NCBI GenBank assembly: GCA_964580215.1
Contig: CAZOJT010000014.1
Location: 1 to 64,000 of the forward strand
Direction: 5' to 3'
DNA: 64,000 nt
Source: SM23-73-3 sp964580215
GTDB taxonomy: Bacteria; Zixibacteria; MSB-5A5; SM1-73
The position numbers were made by a program, and so were the translations under genes. Of the stretch, positions 8,557 to 17,805 are shown piece after piece (the first letter of the stretch is position 1; each line of letters opens with the position of its first letter). The notes below the pieces were generated by a model that saw only the letters and a program-made list of their open reading frames with translations, was not told the DNA's origin and searched no databases.

Positions 8557-9657
8557 TTATGGTTGCTTATGACATTTCCCTATTATAATTCCTTCTTTAG
8601 TTGACCAATAAAGATACAAGTTTCCTTTTTCGTCAACAAAGTCATAGTGCCATATCTCTGGACCCCAAAACTGACCTTTTGTCTCATCCCAGCGCTTTAC
8701 CTTAATTTTACTTAACTTAGGGGATTTTATAACCCCCCTTTTTAGGGTGCGTTTCTGCTCTTCGAAAGTAAATACCCGATCTAAGGTTCCAACTTGGAAG
8801 GTAAATGGAATTCTATGGGTTTTCAACAAATCCCACTCTTTCAGCGAGAGTATTTCTTTGTCTGATGGTTTTCTATAATACTCGAAAAATAATTTATCGG
8901 AGTGATCACAATACAATTTGTTTAGCCCCCCCCCAATTCGAACTTCTGGGAAAAATGGATAGGTAGCCAGCAATTTGCCTTGTTGGTCGTATTTGCACAG
9001 GTATTGCTCGGTATAATCTTCCCACCAAAGAAGGTAGACATTGTTGCTGCGGTCAGCACAAATTAGACTCCACACGTATTGATGCCCATTTATGGTCTTT
9101 GGCTTTGGCGGCACTTTACCATCTCTTGGCAGCTTACCTGCTCGTCTCAAGCTCTCCGCTCTGGCAGAATCCGAAAGTTCCGGAAGTTCCTGAATGTGTA
9201 GGTATTTACTCTTCTCGAGGGGCGGAATGGGAATAACGGAGACAAAGTTTCCATTTGCATCAAATCTCTGAATTCGTTTATTCAGGGGATCGGTAATGTA
9301 TATGTCTCCATTGGGTGCAATGGTAAACGAAGTGGGTCCCTCAGGCAAGGGAGGATCGGGTAATTCTTCTTTCAAAGAGTCCTCCGGAAATATAAACGTC
9401 TGCAGCCCAAACTGCCCTGGTGGCGATTCCTCACCACCATATACTAAGCTCCTCGTCGCCCAAGGTGCCCGGAGGATGACTTCAGAGACGTAGGTCTCCT
9501 TTTGCACAGGTTCCGGCACTTTCGTTGTGTCCTGGGTTCTGGCTGGTCTTGTTGGTCTAATTGGCTTTGTTTCTTGCGTGAACAAAAGCTTTGCCCCAAA
9601 GAAGATCAAAAGACCAAATACAACTAATAGTCCGGCTGGTTTAATTAAGCTTTTCAT
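8557..9657 (-). CDS. exported NHL-repeat/6-bladed propeller protein
   Basis: A 366-residue protein with an N-terminal hydrophobic segment (about 7-27) acting as signal or anchor, then a proline/threonine-rich linker. The best NHL motif is FTIAPNGDIYITDPLNKRIQ (about residues 110-130), followed by RFDANGNFVSVI. Further weaker blades end with YLYWSTKEGIIIG. Such propellers bind proteins or sugars and are usually not enzymes. The start ATG lies one base after the stop of the upstream amidase fragment, with GAGGTG as ribosome site, so the two are translationally coupled. The exact number of blades is not clear. Confidence 0.65.
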   Translation of the reverse strand: MKSLIKPAGLLVVFGLLIFFGAKLLFTQETKPIRPTRPARTQDTTKVPEPVQKETYVSEVILRAPWATRSLVYGGEESPPGQFGLQTFIFPEDSLKEELPDPPLPEGPTSFTIAPNGDIYITDPLNKRIQRFDANGNFVSVIPIPPLEKSKYLHIQELPELSDSARAESLRRAGKLPRDGKVPPKPKTINGHQYVWSLICADRSNNVYLLWWEDYTEQYLCKYDQQGKLLATYPFFPEVRIGGGLNKLYCDHSDKLFFEYYRKPSDKEILSLKEWDLLKTHRIPFTFQVGTLDRVFTFEEQKRTLKRGVIKSPKLSKIKVKRWDETKGQFWGPEIWHYDFVDEKGNLYLYWSTKEGIIIGKCHKQP

Positions 9658-9658
9658 C

Positions 9659-10603
9659 TTACACCTCGCTTTGTGAAAGGTTATTAGGCCAAAGGTCTTT
9701 TCCTTTCTGATTATCTAATTTAATTATAAATAACTCCGCTGATTTGTCAATCCTTAATTTTCCGTGAATATCTGTAACTGCAACTGTTATCACTTCATCA
9801 AAAAGCGCTTCTCCTCCCTCCCCGCCGTTGGTCTTCGACCCTGAGGGCTCTCCTCGAGTCTGAGCGACCTCGGAGTCGAAGACAGACCGAAGGGCGGGAC
9901 TTTCAGCTTTACCTTTAGTGGGCGCTACATAGGTAACATAGTTTTGGGGAGTGGTTATGGTATTTTGCCCGTTTTCGGCAAAATGCCCAAACCAGCACCA
10001 CCATTCATAATACATGGAGTCACCATCCGGATCATGAGCCAAAACCTCGATGGTTACCTGTTCGCCATATTGAATGCAGTCACCACACTCTTCTTGCGGA
10101 TACTTGCACTGCAGAGAAGAGTCGATAACCGGATCGTTGTTTCCCGAATCACTGATTATGAAATCCAGGTTGGATACATCCCAGGCGGAATTACCCGCTC
10201 TATCGTAAGCAACTACTTTTATTCGGCAATGGGTAGAATAGGGAGGAGTTACGGTCCAGCCCCAACCATAGTAATATGCACCCGGTATGCTATCTAGTAA
10301 TTGTTCGGGATAACCATCGTTACCTCCATTTCTATCCAAATAGATATAGACCATGGTGGTTGAATCAGCGCCTATAGATACATTCCAGACAATATCCCTT
10401 TGTTCCCCCACATGCCAGATTTCCCAACCATTTGGAGAAACAACCTGGGCAGAATAGGGACCCCCAGTGAAGTAGGCAACATATCGATGAAAATCAAATT
10501 CGGCCGGCACCATAATCCACCATAAAGGGGAATCGTAAGTGTGCCAAGGGCTCCCCTGAAGGGAGAAAATGAGTCCAATGGTGAAAGGTATACCAATAAC
10601 CAT
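9659..10603 (-). CDS. distal half of a frameshifted N-acetylmuramoyl-L-alanine amidase (repeat, Ig-like and PKD-like domains)
   Basis: This frame continues the amidase gene upstream after a one-base shift near 10553-10556. The real continuation starts around GSPWHTYDSPLWW; residues before that are the amidase read out of frame. The visible parts are the end of a bacterial-repeat domain (FHRYVAYFTGGPY), an Ig-like domain (VVSPNGWEIWHVGEQRDIVW ... YDRAGNSAWDVSNLDFIISD), then the same CKYPQEECGDC / DPDGDSMYYEWWC domain as in the 5866-8502 protein. A low-complexity insertion (about 9830-9905) follows, then a short tail. The stop is one base from the next start. It is probably not translated by itself from 10603, where there is no ribosome site. 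Confidence 0.55.
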   Translation of the reverse strand: MVIGIPFTIGLIFSLQGSPWHTYDSPLWWIMVPAEFDFHRYVAYFTGGPYSAQVVSPNGWEIWHVGEQRDIVWNVSIGADSTTMVYIYLDRNGGNDGYPEQLLDSIPGAYYYGWGWTVTPPYSTHCRIKVVAYDRAGNSAWDVSNLDFIISDSGNNDPVIDSSLQCKYPQEECGDCIQYGEQVTIEVLAHDPDGDSMYYEWWCWFGHFAENGQNTITTPQNYVTYVAPTKGKAESPALRSVFDSEVAQTRGEPSGSKTNGGEGGEALFDEVITVAVTDIHGKLRIDKSAELFIIKLDNQKGKDLWPNNLSQSEV

Positions 10604-11495
10604 TGATATATTGGGGTGTAATCGCCTCCAGGTAGTAACTCTCGCCCATCAGCCAAGTCGCCTCGTAGGGTGAGGGCAAGGTATCGATGTCCCAGTCCAC
10701 GTTACCTACCCCAACAAGGCCCTTATAGTCGCACCCGCCCCCAGTGCTGTAGGCATTTTTGACGATGCCAAGGCCACCCATCAAATAAGAACTCCACCAA
10801 CCTTTACATATAGCGCCAGCCTCTTTATCAATATAATCAGTGTTATAATAAAATTGCTCTTCCACCCACGGGTTAGTTATGTAAGATGCTTCAGACAAAA
10901 CCGACGCCATCTTGGTATTCTGTAGAACATAATAACATGTCATACAGCAGGGTCCAGGGCCACCGCATAAACTCTGAGGAGAGCACCTGTATCTGTGCTG
11001 AAGCGAATCGCGTAGTGTCAATCTCACCTTTTTGGCAAACGTCGAGTCGCGAGCGCTATACATCAAGTCAGGTCCCCGCCACAGTGGGCCGAATATGCTA
11101 TCCGTATATTCAGCGTCACAATAAAATGTACTCGTCCCATTCACTGAAGTATCGGTATCACCATCATGATGCACGGAAATAAAATAATTTACGGGATTAA
11201 CTCCATTGGCATTATTAGCCATCCAGGCTCTATGATAGAAGCTAACTGTTGTATCTGTTTCTCGAGTCATAAGGACGGGATAGATGTAGTATTCAATTTT
11301 GTCCCTCAAAGCTAAACTCACCGTGAGATTGGCATCTTTCTCGCAAACACCATATATTGGTCCCACTGCCCCTGGGTAATCTTTTCCGCCATGCCCGGGG
11401 TCAATACAAACGTCATACCAGCCAAAGGCGAAAGAAAAATCAAACATAACCACAATTATGGTAGACCAAAGTGAAAGTATTAAAACCTTTTTCAT
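10494..11495 (-). CDS. N-acetylmuramoyl-L-alanine amidase (Amidase_3), C-terminally frameshifted
   Basis: The start is the ATG at 11495, preceded by GGGGG; the TTG four codons upstream is less likely. The signal peptide is ~1-24 (MKKVLILSL...FSFA). The zinc amidase_3 core is clear: DPGHGG (His), GVCEKDANL (Glu), SVHHDGD (His) and VLSEASYITNP (catalytic Glu). It cleaves the amide between MurNAc and L-Ala in peptidoglycan, in the periplasm or outside. After the catalytic domain a bacterial-repeat domain begins (YYLEAITPQYINGYWYTFHH), but the frame is lost at a run of four G (CCCC on the plus strand, 10553-10556). Removing one G joins it smoothly to the next frame, giving about 610 residues. Confidence 0.8.
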   Translation of the reverse strand: MKKVLILSLWSTIIVVMFDFSFAFGWYDVCIDPGHGGKDYPGAVGPIYGVCEKDANLTVSLALRDKIEYYIYPVLMTRETDTTVSFYHRAWMANNANGVNPVNYFISVHHDGDTDTSVNGTSTFYCDAEYTDSIFGPLWRGPDLMYSARDSTFAKKVRLTLRDSLQHRYRCSPQSLCGGPGPCCMTCYYVLQNTKMASVLSEASYITNPWVEEQFYYNTDYIDKEAGAICKGWWSSYLMGGLGIVKNAYSTGGGCDYKGLVGVGNVDWDIDTLPSPYEATWLMGESYYLEAITPQYINGYWYTFHHWTHFLPSGEPLAHLRFPFMVDYGAGRI

Positions 11496-11536
11496 CTTTA
11501 CCCCCAACCTTGAAAAGAGTTTATATAACAGTAAAT

Positions 11537-12586
11537 TTATTCGATTTTTACAATATAAATTTTTCCAGTCGTCTGATTCACATAAGCTATTTTTGTTCCG
11601 TCAGGGCTCCATGAAGCTCCCGCCTCTATTTCCTCAGGAGTAGCAGCGATTTTCGTGTTTCCCGTTCCGTCGACATTGATTATATATATGTCCATGTCGT
11701 AAACCTCATGGCCGTCTTCGACTTCCACATAATAGAGTATTTTCTTGGTATCAGGTGACCATTCTGCGCCGACTATAAGATAGGCACGATAATTGGGTTG
11801 ATAATTAGGTAAGGGGGCTTGCGGTCGATATTTGCCCAAATCGAGTATCACATTTCCTTGCAGATCCAATACAAACTCCGCCGGTCCATAGGAAGCCAGT
11901 ATCTTGGAGCCATCTGGTGATAGTTTAGGGAAAAGGTATTCTTTCCCCCGTGTGATTTTCTTTTTCACCATCCGATCGACACTCTCCAACCATATCTCCC
12001 CCCATGCTGGGAATCCCTCAGTGGTGGCTATCATCTGTTTGAGGGCTGAATCCGGTTTGAGTTTACCTTGTTTTATTATCTTAAATTCTTTACACTCCCA
12101 GTCCCGATACCCACCTTTGCACTCGTAGTATCCCACCGTTCCATCAGGCAGAACCATAGGTTTTGCTATCTTTGGCGGAGAAGTTTTGGAGAAAGTTGTG
12201 TCCCGAACAACAGGGGTAACTCGACCATCAATGGTAATTCTTTTTATACTTAACCTCGGCATAACTGCTATACTTTCTGCTTTCGGATACTCCCTTTCAT
12301 AAACCACAAACTCCGAATCGCTCATCCATTCAAAAAAATCGGGGTGAATTTCTGCCACTCTTTTGATCTCCCCTTTTCCATCTGCACTTGCCACACACAG
12401 CCATCCACCTGAGATGAAGGCGAGTTTTGTTCCGTCAGGTGACCAGTGAGGTGCACCACCTGTGCCAATCTCAATGATCTCAAATTTCGGCTGCTCCTCC
12501 GGCTTTTGGCCCTTGGTGGTTATAGAAAAAACGACCATCAGAGCGAACAAGCACAACAACCCAATGATCAAACTTTTGTTTCTCAT
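11537..12586 (-). CDS. exported WD40-like (PD40/TolB-type) propeller protein
   Basis: A 349-residue protein with a signal peptide at ~1-25 (MRNKSLIIGLLCLFALMVVF). PD40-type blades are recognisable: APHWSPDGTKLAFISGG (~45-60), PKLSPDGSKILASYG (~225), AEWSPDTKKILYYVE (~275), ASWSPDGTKIAYVN (~330). Such TolB-like propellers are usually protein- or ligand-binding scaffolds; no enzyme motif is visible. It is the first gene of a minus-strand unit (this gene, amidase, NHL protein, NlpC/P60 protein). A good sigma70-type promoter lies about 75 bp upstream of its start, inside a repeated upstream region. Confidence 0.78.
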   Translation of the reverse strand: MRNKSLIIGLLCLFALMVVFSITTKGQKPEEQPKFEIIEIGTGGAPHWSPDGTKLAFISGGWLCVASADGKGEIKRVAEIHPDFFEWMSDSEFVVYEREYPKAESIAVMPRLSIKRITIDGRVTPVVRDTTFSKTSPPKIAKPMVLPDGTVGYYECKGGYRDWECKEFKIIKQGKLKPDSALKQMIATTEGFPAWGEIWLESVDRMVKKKITRGKEYLFPKLSPDGSKILASYGPAEFVLDLQGNVILDLGKYRPQAPLPNYQPNYRAYLIVGAEWSPDTKKILYYVEVEDGHEVYDMDIYIINVDGTGNTKIAATPEEIEAGASWSPDGTKIAYVNQTTGKIYIVKIE

Positions 12587-12659
12587 CTTACCTCCTCCCC
12601 GCCGTTGGCGGGATTTTCAACCTTGGTTTGATTTGTAACTATTGAAATTTTTCATTCTT

Positions 12660-12688
12660 ACAATAACATCAAATCACCTCCTTGTCAA
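12660..12688 (-). promoter_or_regulatory. sigma70-type promoter of the 12586 unit
   Basis: The -35 TTGACA (12683-12688), a 17-bp spacer and -10 TATTGT (12660-12665) read on the minus strand. The spacer opens AGGAGGTG, as in the promoter at 17806-17834. Confidence 0.7.
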
Positions 12689-13018
12689 TGATTAGAATTG
12701 AGTTCTGTTGTGACATCTTTTTTCCCTTTCCCTCCTTTCTTATCAAGCTCCGCCCCTTTTGAGAAGTGCCTTTGTAGCTGAATGGTTCGACTTCGCTCAC
12801 CATCTCTGGAGGGGCGGAGCTTTCTGGGGACGGCTTACTTGTCCCGCTTTTAGCGGGATCCCGCCACAGGCGGGAAAAGGAGTAAAACAGGAGGACGTAG
12901 ACCCGTCTGGGAAAGAAATGCATTGGCAAAATTCCATGTTTTACGTTCTCTTTTTTCGCCCCATCCCGCCTGTTGGTCTGCCGCCACAGGCGGGACAGGG
13001 CTTTTTTCTTTCCACAGG
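12672..13018. repeat. duplicated upstream region, copy A (with hairpins)
   Basis: This block shares its order and much of its sequence with 17817-18070: the promoter -35/spacer, an AAGCTCCGCCCC ... GGGGCGGAGCTT hairpin, an AGGAGGA stretch, and a ~94-bp core (12910-13003) that differs from 17967-18060 at two positions. The core ends in CCCGCCTG...CAGGCGGG. Copy A also carries extra CCCGC/GCGGG hairpins (12843-12874) and AGACCCGTCTGGGA. Small ORFs in it are discussed under findings. Confidence 0.8.
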
Positions 13019-13088
13019 ATCCTGCGGACTTAAACCTTACAAGAAAGGAGTAGAGCCAATTGCTTTAGAAGCGTGAAAAAGTTAAAAG

Positions 13089-13127
13089 AAAAAAATATGC
13101 CCCAGCCTTAAAAGACCGGGGCATATT
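13089..13127 (-). terminator. rho-independent terminator of the 17766-13144 operon
   Basis: On the minus strand the stem AATATGCCCC/GGGGCATATT (13094-13103 with 13118-13127) is followed directly by seven T. It lies 17 bp after the stop of the large subtilase gene. Confidence 0.85.
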
Positions 13128-13143
13128 CATAAAGTGGTCTGAT

Positions 13144-16080
13144 TTATTTCATCAATATCATTTTTTTCACCTCATCATACTCACCTGCCTGAAGGCGATA
13201 AAAATAGATACCACTGCTCACTTCGTTTCCACCCTGGTCTTTGCCATCCCAATGGACTGTTTTAAATCCAGCCATTTGTTGCTCATCAGCTAAGACTTTT
13301 ACCTTTTGGCCAAGCATGTTGTAGATGGTCAATTTAACCATGCAGTCTTGAGGTAAGTTATAAGCAATGTCTGTTTCTGGATTAAATGGATTGGGATAGT
13401 TCTGGTGGAGAGAGAGCTCATCTGGATGGGATTTTATAATGGAAAGATCCGGGCCATGGTCAGGAGGAGGCCCCTTTCCAAAGGGGTAGTTACTACATAC
13501 TGCAAAACCGCTGGTGATACTCTTCCCTTCCTCTGTTTCGTTGGAGTGTAGACCGTATTTCCAAGCGAGGACACTAATACGCTGTGGTCCAAAATCAGGC
13601 CACGTACAAAATTCCCTTTCGTGTCCATATTCAGGCCCAACATAGTAAACCTGTATTGGCACAGTAGGCATTTGTACCCGGATTTCATAGTAATCCGGCT
13701 CTCCATACTGATATTCTGGCGTATCCCACCTGACTTTAACCCAATTAGTTGCGAAGCATGGCGGATCATATCCTGGTTCTGGAGCAGTGGTTAAATTAAG
13801 TGAGGTGTCAGCAGGAACCCAGATTTCTTCAATTTGACCATCGTTCAGAGCCTCATCCAGTGCCTCGTCCTCCAGTTGCCAAAAAGCTACCTTAGTATAC
13901 ACTGGCCACCACCCACAGACCACTTTAAGAGACACCCGCAAATTAGAAGGTATGTTTGGAGCGTTGCGGGTAGTGGTTACGTTACTCCAGGGTCCGTACT
14001 CACTGCCAATGCGGGCTCTGATCTTAGCAGTAACATTGACGCTACCCCACGGGCAGTAGTAATTATACAGGTTGCATGTTGGTGAAAGATCGATACTAGC
14101 AGAGCCACATTCATGGGTGATGTACAACTGGTAGCCGTCGTGATACGTGTTCGTATCACTAAACATAATTCTAATGCGGTGGCTCGTGCCTCCGTCATAG
14201 ATCAGCTGCGACACAGCGTCGTATGGCGCAAACATGTTAAAGTGTCCCAAGACACTGTAGTTATAGGACACCTCATGTCTTTCACAAGGATACCAGCCAC
14301 ACTCATAACCTGCATAATCATAGACATGATATACCTGGGTGTAAAGAGTGGCGCCAGTTGTGGTCACGCTTCCGTCCTCGACATAACCCCAGTAAGCACC
14401 ATACTGTGGGTTCTGGCTGGAATACCCAAGGGTGTAGTTCTCATTGATCCACACCTTAGGTGTCTCCAAGCAAGGATGGTTCCAGTTGACGTTCCTATAC
14501 ATGGTGTTCTTAAACACAAGGTAGGTCTGTGTTGCGAGATTTCCTACCTCAATCAGAACCATTGCATAGCAGTCACTCTCTGTGTAGGAGTCATAGCCAG
14601 AAGCACTTTCCCGCTTGATCCTATACGGCCCGCTACTCTGGATTGCTTGGACGGCATCATATGCATCGATACGCCCCCAGCCATAGTAAGCATCATATCC
14701 AGCTTCTCCGAAGTCTGTTGCAAACTTCTCCATGAGGTTCTCGAGGTCACTTCTGGTGCAGTAATAGTGGCCTTGTTCATCATAGACCTCTTTATACAGT
14801 AGCGCTGCAACTCCTGCTGCATGCGGACATGCAAAGCTTGTTCCGGACCACCAATGGTAGTACGGCTCTTCATACCAGAGCGATAAGATATCGTCAGGGT
14901 CTGCCTCACCGTCGTCGTCCCCTCCGGGTGCTACCAAATCCGGCCTTCGACAAGAGTAACCTGCAACCTGGTCGTTGTTCATTGTTGCTCCGACAGACAA
15001 TGCCCAGTAACCAGGGTACTCAGGCCAAGATCCACCGCTATTCCCGGAAGCGCAGCAGAGGAGCTTACCATTATTCAATGCAGTTCGAACTGCAGTCCCA
15101 AGCTCAAAGCTCTCGCTTGTGGTGCCAAGTGAAAGGTTCATGATACAATAACCCATTGCCTGGTAGATGGCGCTGGCAGTTTGAGAGCAAGATGTGCCAG
15201 CGTTGAAACTTCCAAAGTTGGTGTTCCAGGCTATTCCTGCCATATCCAGACCATTGTTTGTTTGTGCTCCAGCTATTCCGGCACATGCAAGACCATGGGC
15301 ATAAATCCCAGTCTGGTAGCCAGTGAATTGGATATCTCGATGAGTGTGTATGCCCTGGTCTAATATTGCAATAGCCAAGCCGGTTTCAGTGACCAGATTC
15401 CATGCACCAATGGCATTGATACCATGAGAACTTAGCATATTCCATTGCAGTGGCAATCTAGGATCGTTGGGTGCATACTGGTACTTGATTGGGTAAGTTG
15501 GTTCAGCCCAAATGATCTCAGGGTTTTCCTTATGTCGGAGTCTAAGCTTCCTAACCTCGGGGTTCTTGTTGAGTTCTTTGCTTATCTCAGCAGGAGGAGC
15601 CTTTCCAAGATTATTCTCTTTGATGATCCTGTTCCACAGATTCATCTCTTCTTTGAGAGATTCTGGTGTCTTGCAGTGTTGGAGAAACTCCTTTGCTTGC
15701 TCCTTGGTTTTGAAATCCACTGTGATTATCCTTGTGAGATCTCCGATCCTGCATTCTTGACCAGCCAAGTCCATGATCACAGTATCCTCTGTTGTGAAGC
15801 CAGGATAGGTCTGGGCTATTTTTTCGGCTCCGGTTGTAGTGAATAAAAACTGCAATGTTGGTGATTTGAACCTCATATCCTCGATTCGCGCTTCCACTTC
15901 TCCTTTTGGGAACTCCACCAGGTCAGAAGTGACGAGTCGCACGATTACAGACTTGCCATCCCATACAGTATCAGCGGTGTTTTCTGCGTCCACTGGACTC
16001 GAGAAGCTAGCCCGTGCATTGCTGGACAAAAGCATGATGAGGGCTAACAGTATACCGATTAAGAAGAGTCGCTTTGTCAT
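13144..16080 (-). CDS. secreted S8 subtilase with FlgD-like/type IX-type C-terminal domain
   Basis: A 978-residue protein with signal peptide 1-24. The propeptide-like region reaches ~205 and ends IIWAEPTYPIK. The S8 catalytic core follows, with Asp in AILDQGI (~238), His in YAHGLACAGI (~260) and Ser in SGTSFACPHAAG (~410). A long beta-rich middle (~480-880) has no clear name. The C-terminus opens LHQNYPNPFNPETDIAYNL and continues to YFYRLQAGEYDEVKKMILMK, the FlgD-like domain used as an outer-membrane secretion and sorting tag in type IX-like systems. It probably is exported and anchored by the PorU/PorV-type machinery found at 35.7-42.6 kb. Last gene of the operon, followed by a strong terminator. 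Confidence 0.9.
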   Translation of the reverse strand: MTKRLFLIGILLALIMLLSSNARASFSSPVDAENTADTVWDGKSVIVRLVTSDLVEFPKGEVEARIEDMRFKSPTLQFLFTTTGAEKIAQTYPGFTTEDTVIMDLAGQECRIGDLTRIITVDFKTKEQAKEFLQHCKTPESLKEEMNLWNRIIKENNLGKAPPAEISKELNKNPEVRKLRLRHKENPEIIWAEPTYPIKYQYAPNDPRLPLQWNMLSSHGINAIGAWNLVTETGLAIAILDQGIHTHRDIQFTGYQTGIYAHGLACAGIAGAQTNNGLDMAGIAWNTNFGSFNAGTSCSQTASAIYQAMGYCIMNLSLGTTSESFELGTAVRTALNNGKLLCCASGNSGGSWPEYPGYWALSVGATMNNDQVAGYSCRRPDLVAPGGDDDGEADPDDILSLWYEEPYYHWWSGTSFACPHAAGVAALLYKEVYDEQGHYYCTRSDLENLMEKFATDFGEAGYDAYYGWGRIDAYDAVQAIQSSGPYRIKRESASGYDSYTESDCYAMVLIEVGNLATQTYLVFKNTMYRNVNWNHPCLETPKVWINENYTLGYSSQNPQYGAYWGYVEDGSVTTTGATLYTQVYHVYDYAGYECGWYPCERHEVSYNYSVLGHFNMFAPYDAVSQLIYDGGTSHRIRIMFSDTNTYHDGYQLYITHECGSASIDLSPTCNLYNYYCPWGSVNVTAKIRARIGSEYGPWSNVTTTRNAPNIPSNLRVSLKVVCGWWPVYTKVAFWQLEDEALDEALNDGQIEEIWVPADTSLNLTTAPEPGYDPPCFATNWVKVRWDTPEYQYGEPDYYEIRVQMPTVPIQVYYVGPEYGHEREFCTWPDFGPQRISVLAWKYGLHSNETEEGKSITSGFAVCSNYPFGKGPPPDHGPDLSIIKSHPDELSLHQNYPNPFNPETDIAYNLPQDCMVKLTIYNMLGQKVKVLADEQQMAGFKTVHWDGKDQGGNEVSSGIYFYRLQAGEYDEVKKMILMK

Positions 16081-16103
16081 TTTTCCTTTCTCCTTTCCAA
16101 GTT

Positions 16104-17024
16104 CTAGAAAAACGGTTTATCATTTTGACCATCAATTCCGATTAACCACAACCTCCCATCCCCCCATGTGACTTTTGTGTAAAGAATCTGCTGTTCTGAA
16201 TAAAAGACAGGATTGGCTCCATCGCTGGCAATGGGATGAGGATTTTCTCCGTTCTTGCCCATAATCCATAGTTCTGGCAGTTTTTTGTCTTCATCTACCA
16301 CAAAGACAATCAGGGAACCAGAAGGAGATACCGCTGGATCCATGGCGAAACTCTTACGGAGGAAGGTTAGTCTCTTCTCCTCACCTATAGTAAGGTCATA
16401 GGAGTAAATTTCAGTCCAGACAGAGTCGGGAAATTTTTGATAGTATAATTCGTTTCCGTCTGGTGACCAGGCTGGATTGCGCGCCCACCGGACCAACCGT
16501 TGCTGATTTTTTCCATCAGGATCCATTATCCAGATACCCCCATTTGGTCCACCGGAAATGTCATAGGCGATCTTTTGTCCATCTAGGGACCAATCTGGAT
16601 AAAAGCAACCTGCACGTTCTTCATCGGCGGCTAAAAAGATTGGTGTATCGCCATTAATGGTAGTTTTCCAGATAATCTTATTAATAGATAAGACTAACCA
16701 CTTGCCATCAGGCGAAAAGTCTATTCCCACAACAGCCACTCCAAGAGCAAGTGGTTTCTCCTTTCCTTCGTTAACGTCATAAAGGTAAATTCCGGCTTTG
16801 AAAGGATCACCTGCTCCGTTGAAGTAATAGGCAAGGAGCGTGTCACCATCTTCCGACCAAAAAACTGCCATGTCAGAATACCTTTCACTTCGATACAGGG
16901 AATAATCCACCACCGGCAGCTTCTTTTCACATGAGGAGCCAAATAAGACTAAAATACCTATTAAGACCCACATGAACTTTCTTGTCACCTCCATCCTTTC
17001 TACTGGTTTTAGCAGAGGCGCCAT
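16104..17024 (-). CDS. WD40-like (PD40) propeller lipoprotein
   Basis: A 306-residue protein. The ATG at 17024 has a strong AAGGAG six bases upstream; an internal Met 11 codons in is poorly placed. A hydrophobic segment (FMWVLIGILVLF) ends with a lipobox, FGSSC (Cys ~32), so it should be a lipoprotein. TolB-type blades follow: IDFSPDGKWLVLSINK, PDWSLDGQKIAYD, PAWSPDGNELYYQK, PAVSPSGSLIVFV. No enzymatic residues are seen; a scaffold or sensing role is plausible. It lies between the barrel gene (40 bp away) and the subtilase gene (23 bp away) in one operon. Confidence 0.8.
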   Translation of the reverse strand: MAPLLKPVERMEVTRKFMWVLIGILVLFGSSCEKKLPVVDYSLYRSERYSDMAVFWSEDGDTLLAYYFNGAGDPFKAGIYLYDVNEGKEKPLALGVAVVGIDFSPDGKWLVLSINKIIWKTTINGDTPIFLAADEERAGCFYPDWSLDGQKIAYDISGGPNGGIWIMDPDGKNQQRLVRWARNPAWSPDGNELYYQKFPDSVWTEIYSYDLTIGEEKRLTFLRKSFAMDPAVSPSGSLIVFVVDEDKKLPELWIMGKNGENPHPIASDGANPVFYSEQQILYTKVTWGDGRLWLIGIDGQNDKPFF

Positions 17025-17064
17025 GAATATCTCCTTAAATTGAGTTCAGTTCAGTTTCTTTCCA

Positions 17065-17766
17065 CTACTTTGTTGTCCCAAGGAAAAACGAGACCCCGGC
17101 GAAGATATTAAAATAATGGCTTTTCTCATCGATCTTGTGGTATTGCTCTATGAATATGATTTTTGGGCCTATCCTAAGAGGGATATCAACCCCCCGAATC
17201 ACCAAACCTTTAGTATAGATGACATTTAAGGGAATATCCACATAGACGAGCACCTTCTTAGTTAGTAGATAGTGAATTCCAAATCCGAAATACCAACCAA
17301 ATTGTCCTTTTCCATAAGATTTATGGGTGTAAGTGGTATCAGGAGGATAATATGCCCAGTCTTCTATCCTTGGAATGTATAGCCCCATTCCTCCCTTTAG
17401 ATAGGGGGAAATTTTGTTCTCCGGTCCCAAGACAAATTTTCCGAAGATGGTGACATTGGTCCAATTCCAGTCTGTAGAGTAGTAATAATGTTCCTCTGGA
17501 TAGATTGACCTTGCCCAATCACCCTGAATGGAGTTGTGAACTACGGCCAGACCTACTGAGAGTGGTTTCAAGAAAAAATATTCCGCACTCACCCCGAATC
17601 CGTAATTGTTCTTGATCCCATCTTTAGAAGAAAAACCATCACCCATAGAATAGCACATACCACCCATTCCGCTGAGTACAAACTTACCCCGCAGGTCTGT
17701 CGCCCAAGTGTCTTCCCCCATCCATATAACCAAAAAACCGAACAAAAAGATTGATAGTTTCTTCAT
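17065..17766 (-). CDS. outer-membrane beta-barrel protein (OmpA/OprF-type barrel)
   Basis: A 233-residue protein with a signal peptide at 1-22 (MKKLSIFLFGFLVIWMGEDTWA). The rest alternates amphipathic strands rich in Gly, Tyr and Phe, such as NYGFGVSAEYFFLKPLSVGL, WNWTNVTIFGKFVLG, SPYLKGGMGLYIP and FGWYFGFGIHYLLT, and ends YFNIFAGVSFFLG with a short tail. This is the layout of small eight-stranded barrels. No OmpA peptidoglycan-binding domain follows. First gene of an operon with a WD40-like lipoprotein and a subtilase; two promoter candidates lie upstream, one sigma70-type and one sigma54-type. Confidence 0.75.
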   Translation of the reverse strand: MKKLSIFLFGFLVIWMGEDTWATDLRGKFVLSGMGGMCYSMGDGFSSKDGIKNNYGFGVSAEYFFLKPLSVGLAVVHNSIQGDWARSIYPEEHYYYSTDWNWTNVTIFGKFVLGPENKISPYLKGGMGLYIPRIEDWAYYPPDTTYTHKSYGKGQFGWYFGFGIHYLLTKKVLVYVDIPLNVIYTKGLVIRGVDIPLRIGPKIIFIEQYHKIDEKSHYFNIFAGVSFFLGTTK

Positions 17767-17805
17767 GGCAACCTCTTAAAAAGCGTTACAAGCTATTTTT
17801 GCATC

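Noticed and set aside
12669..12929. 86-codon minus-strand frame upstream of the WD40-like gene
   Set aside because: It runs through the promoter and the CCCGC hairpins; the second repeat copy at 17.9 kb does not keep this frame open in the same way.
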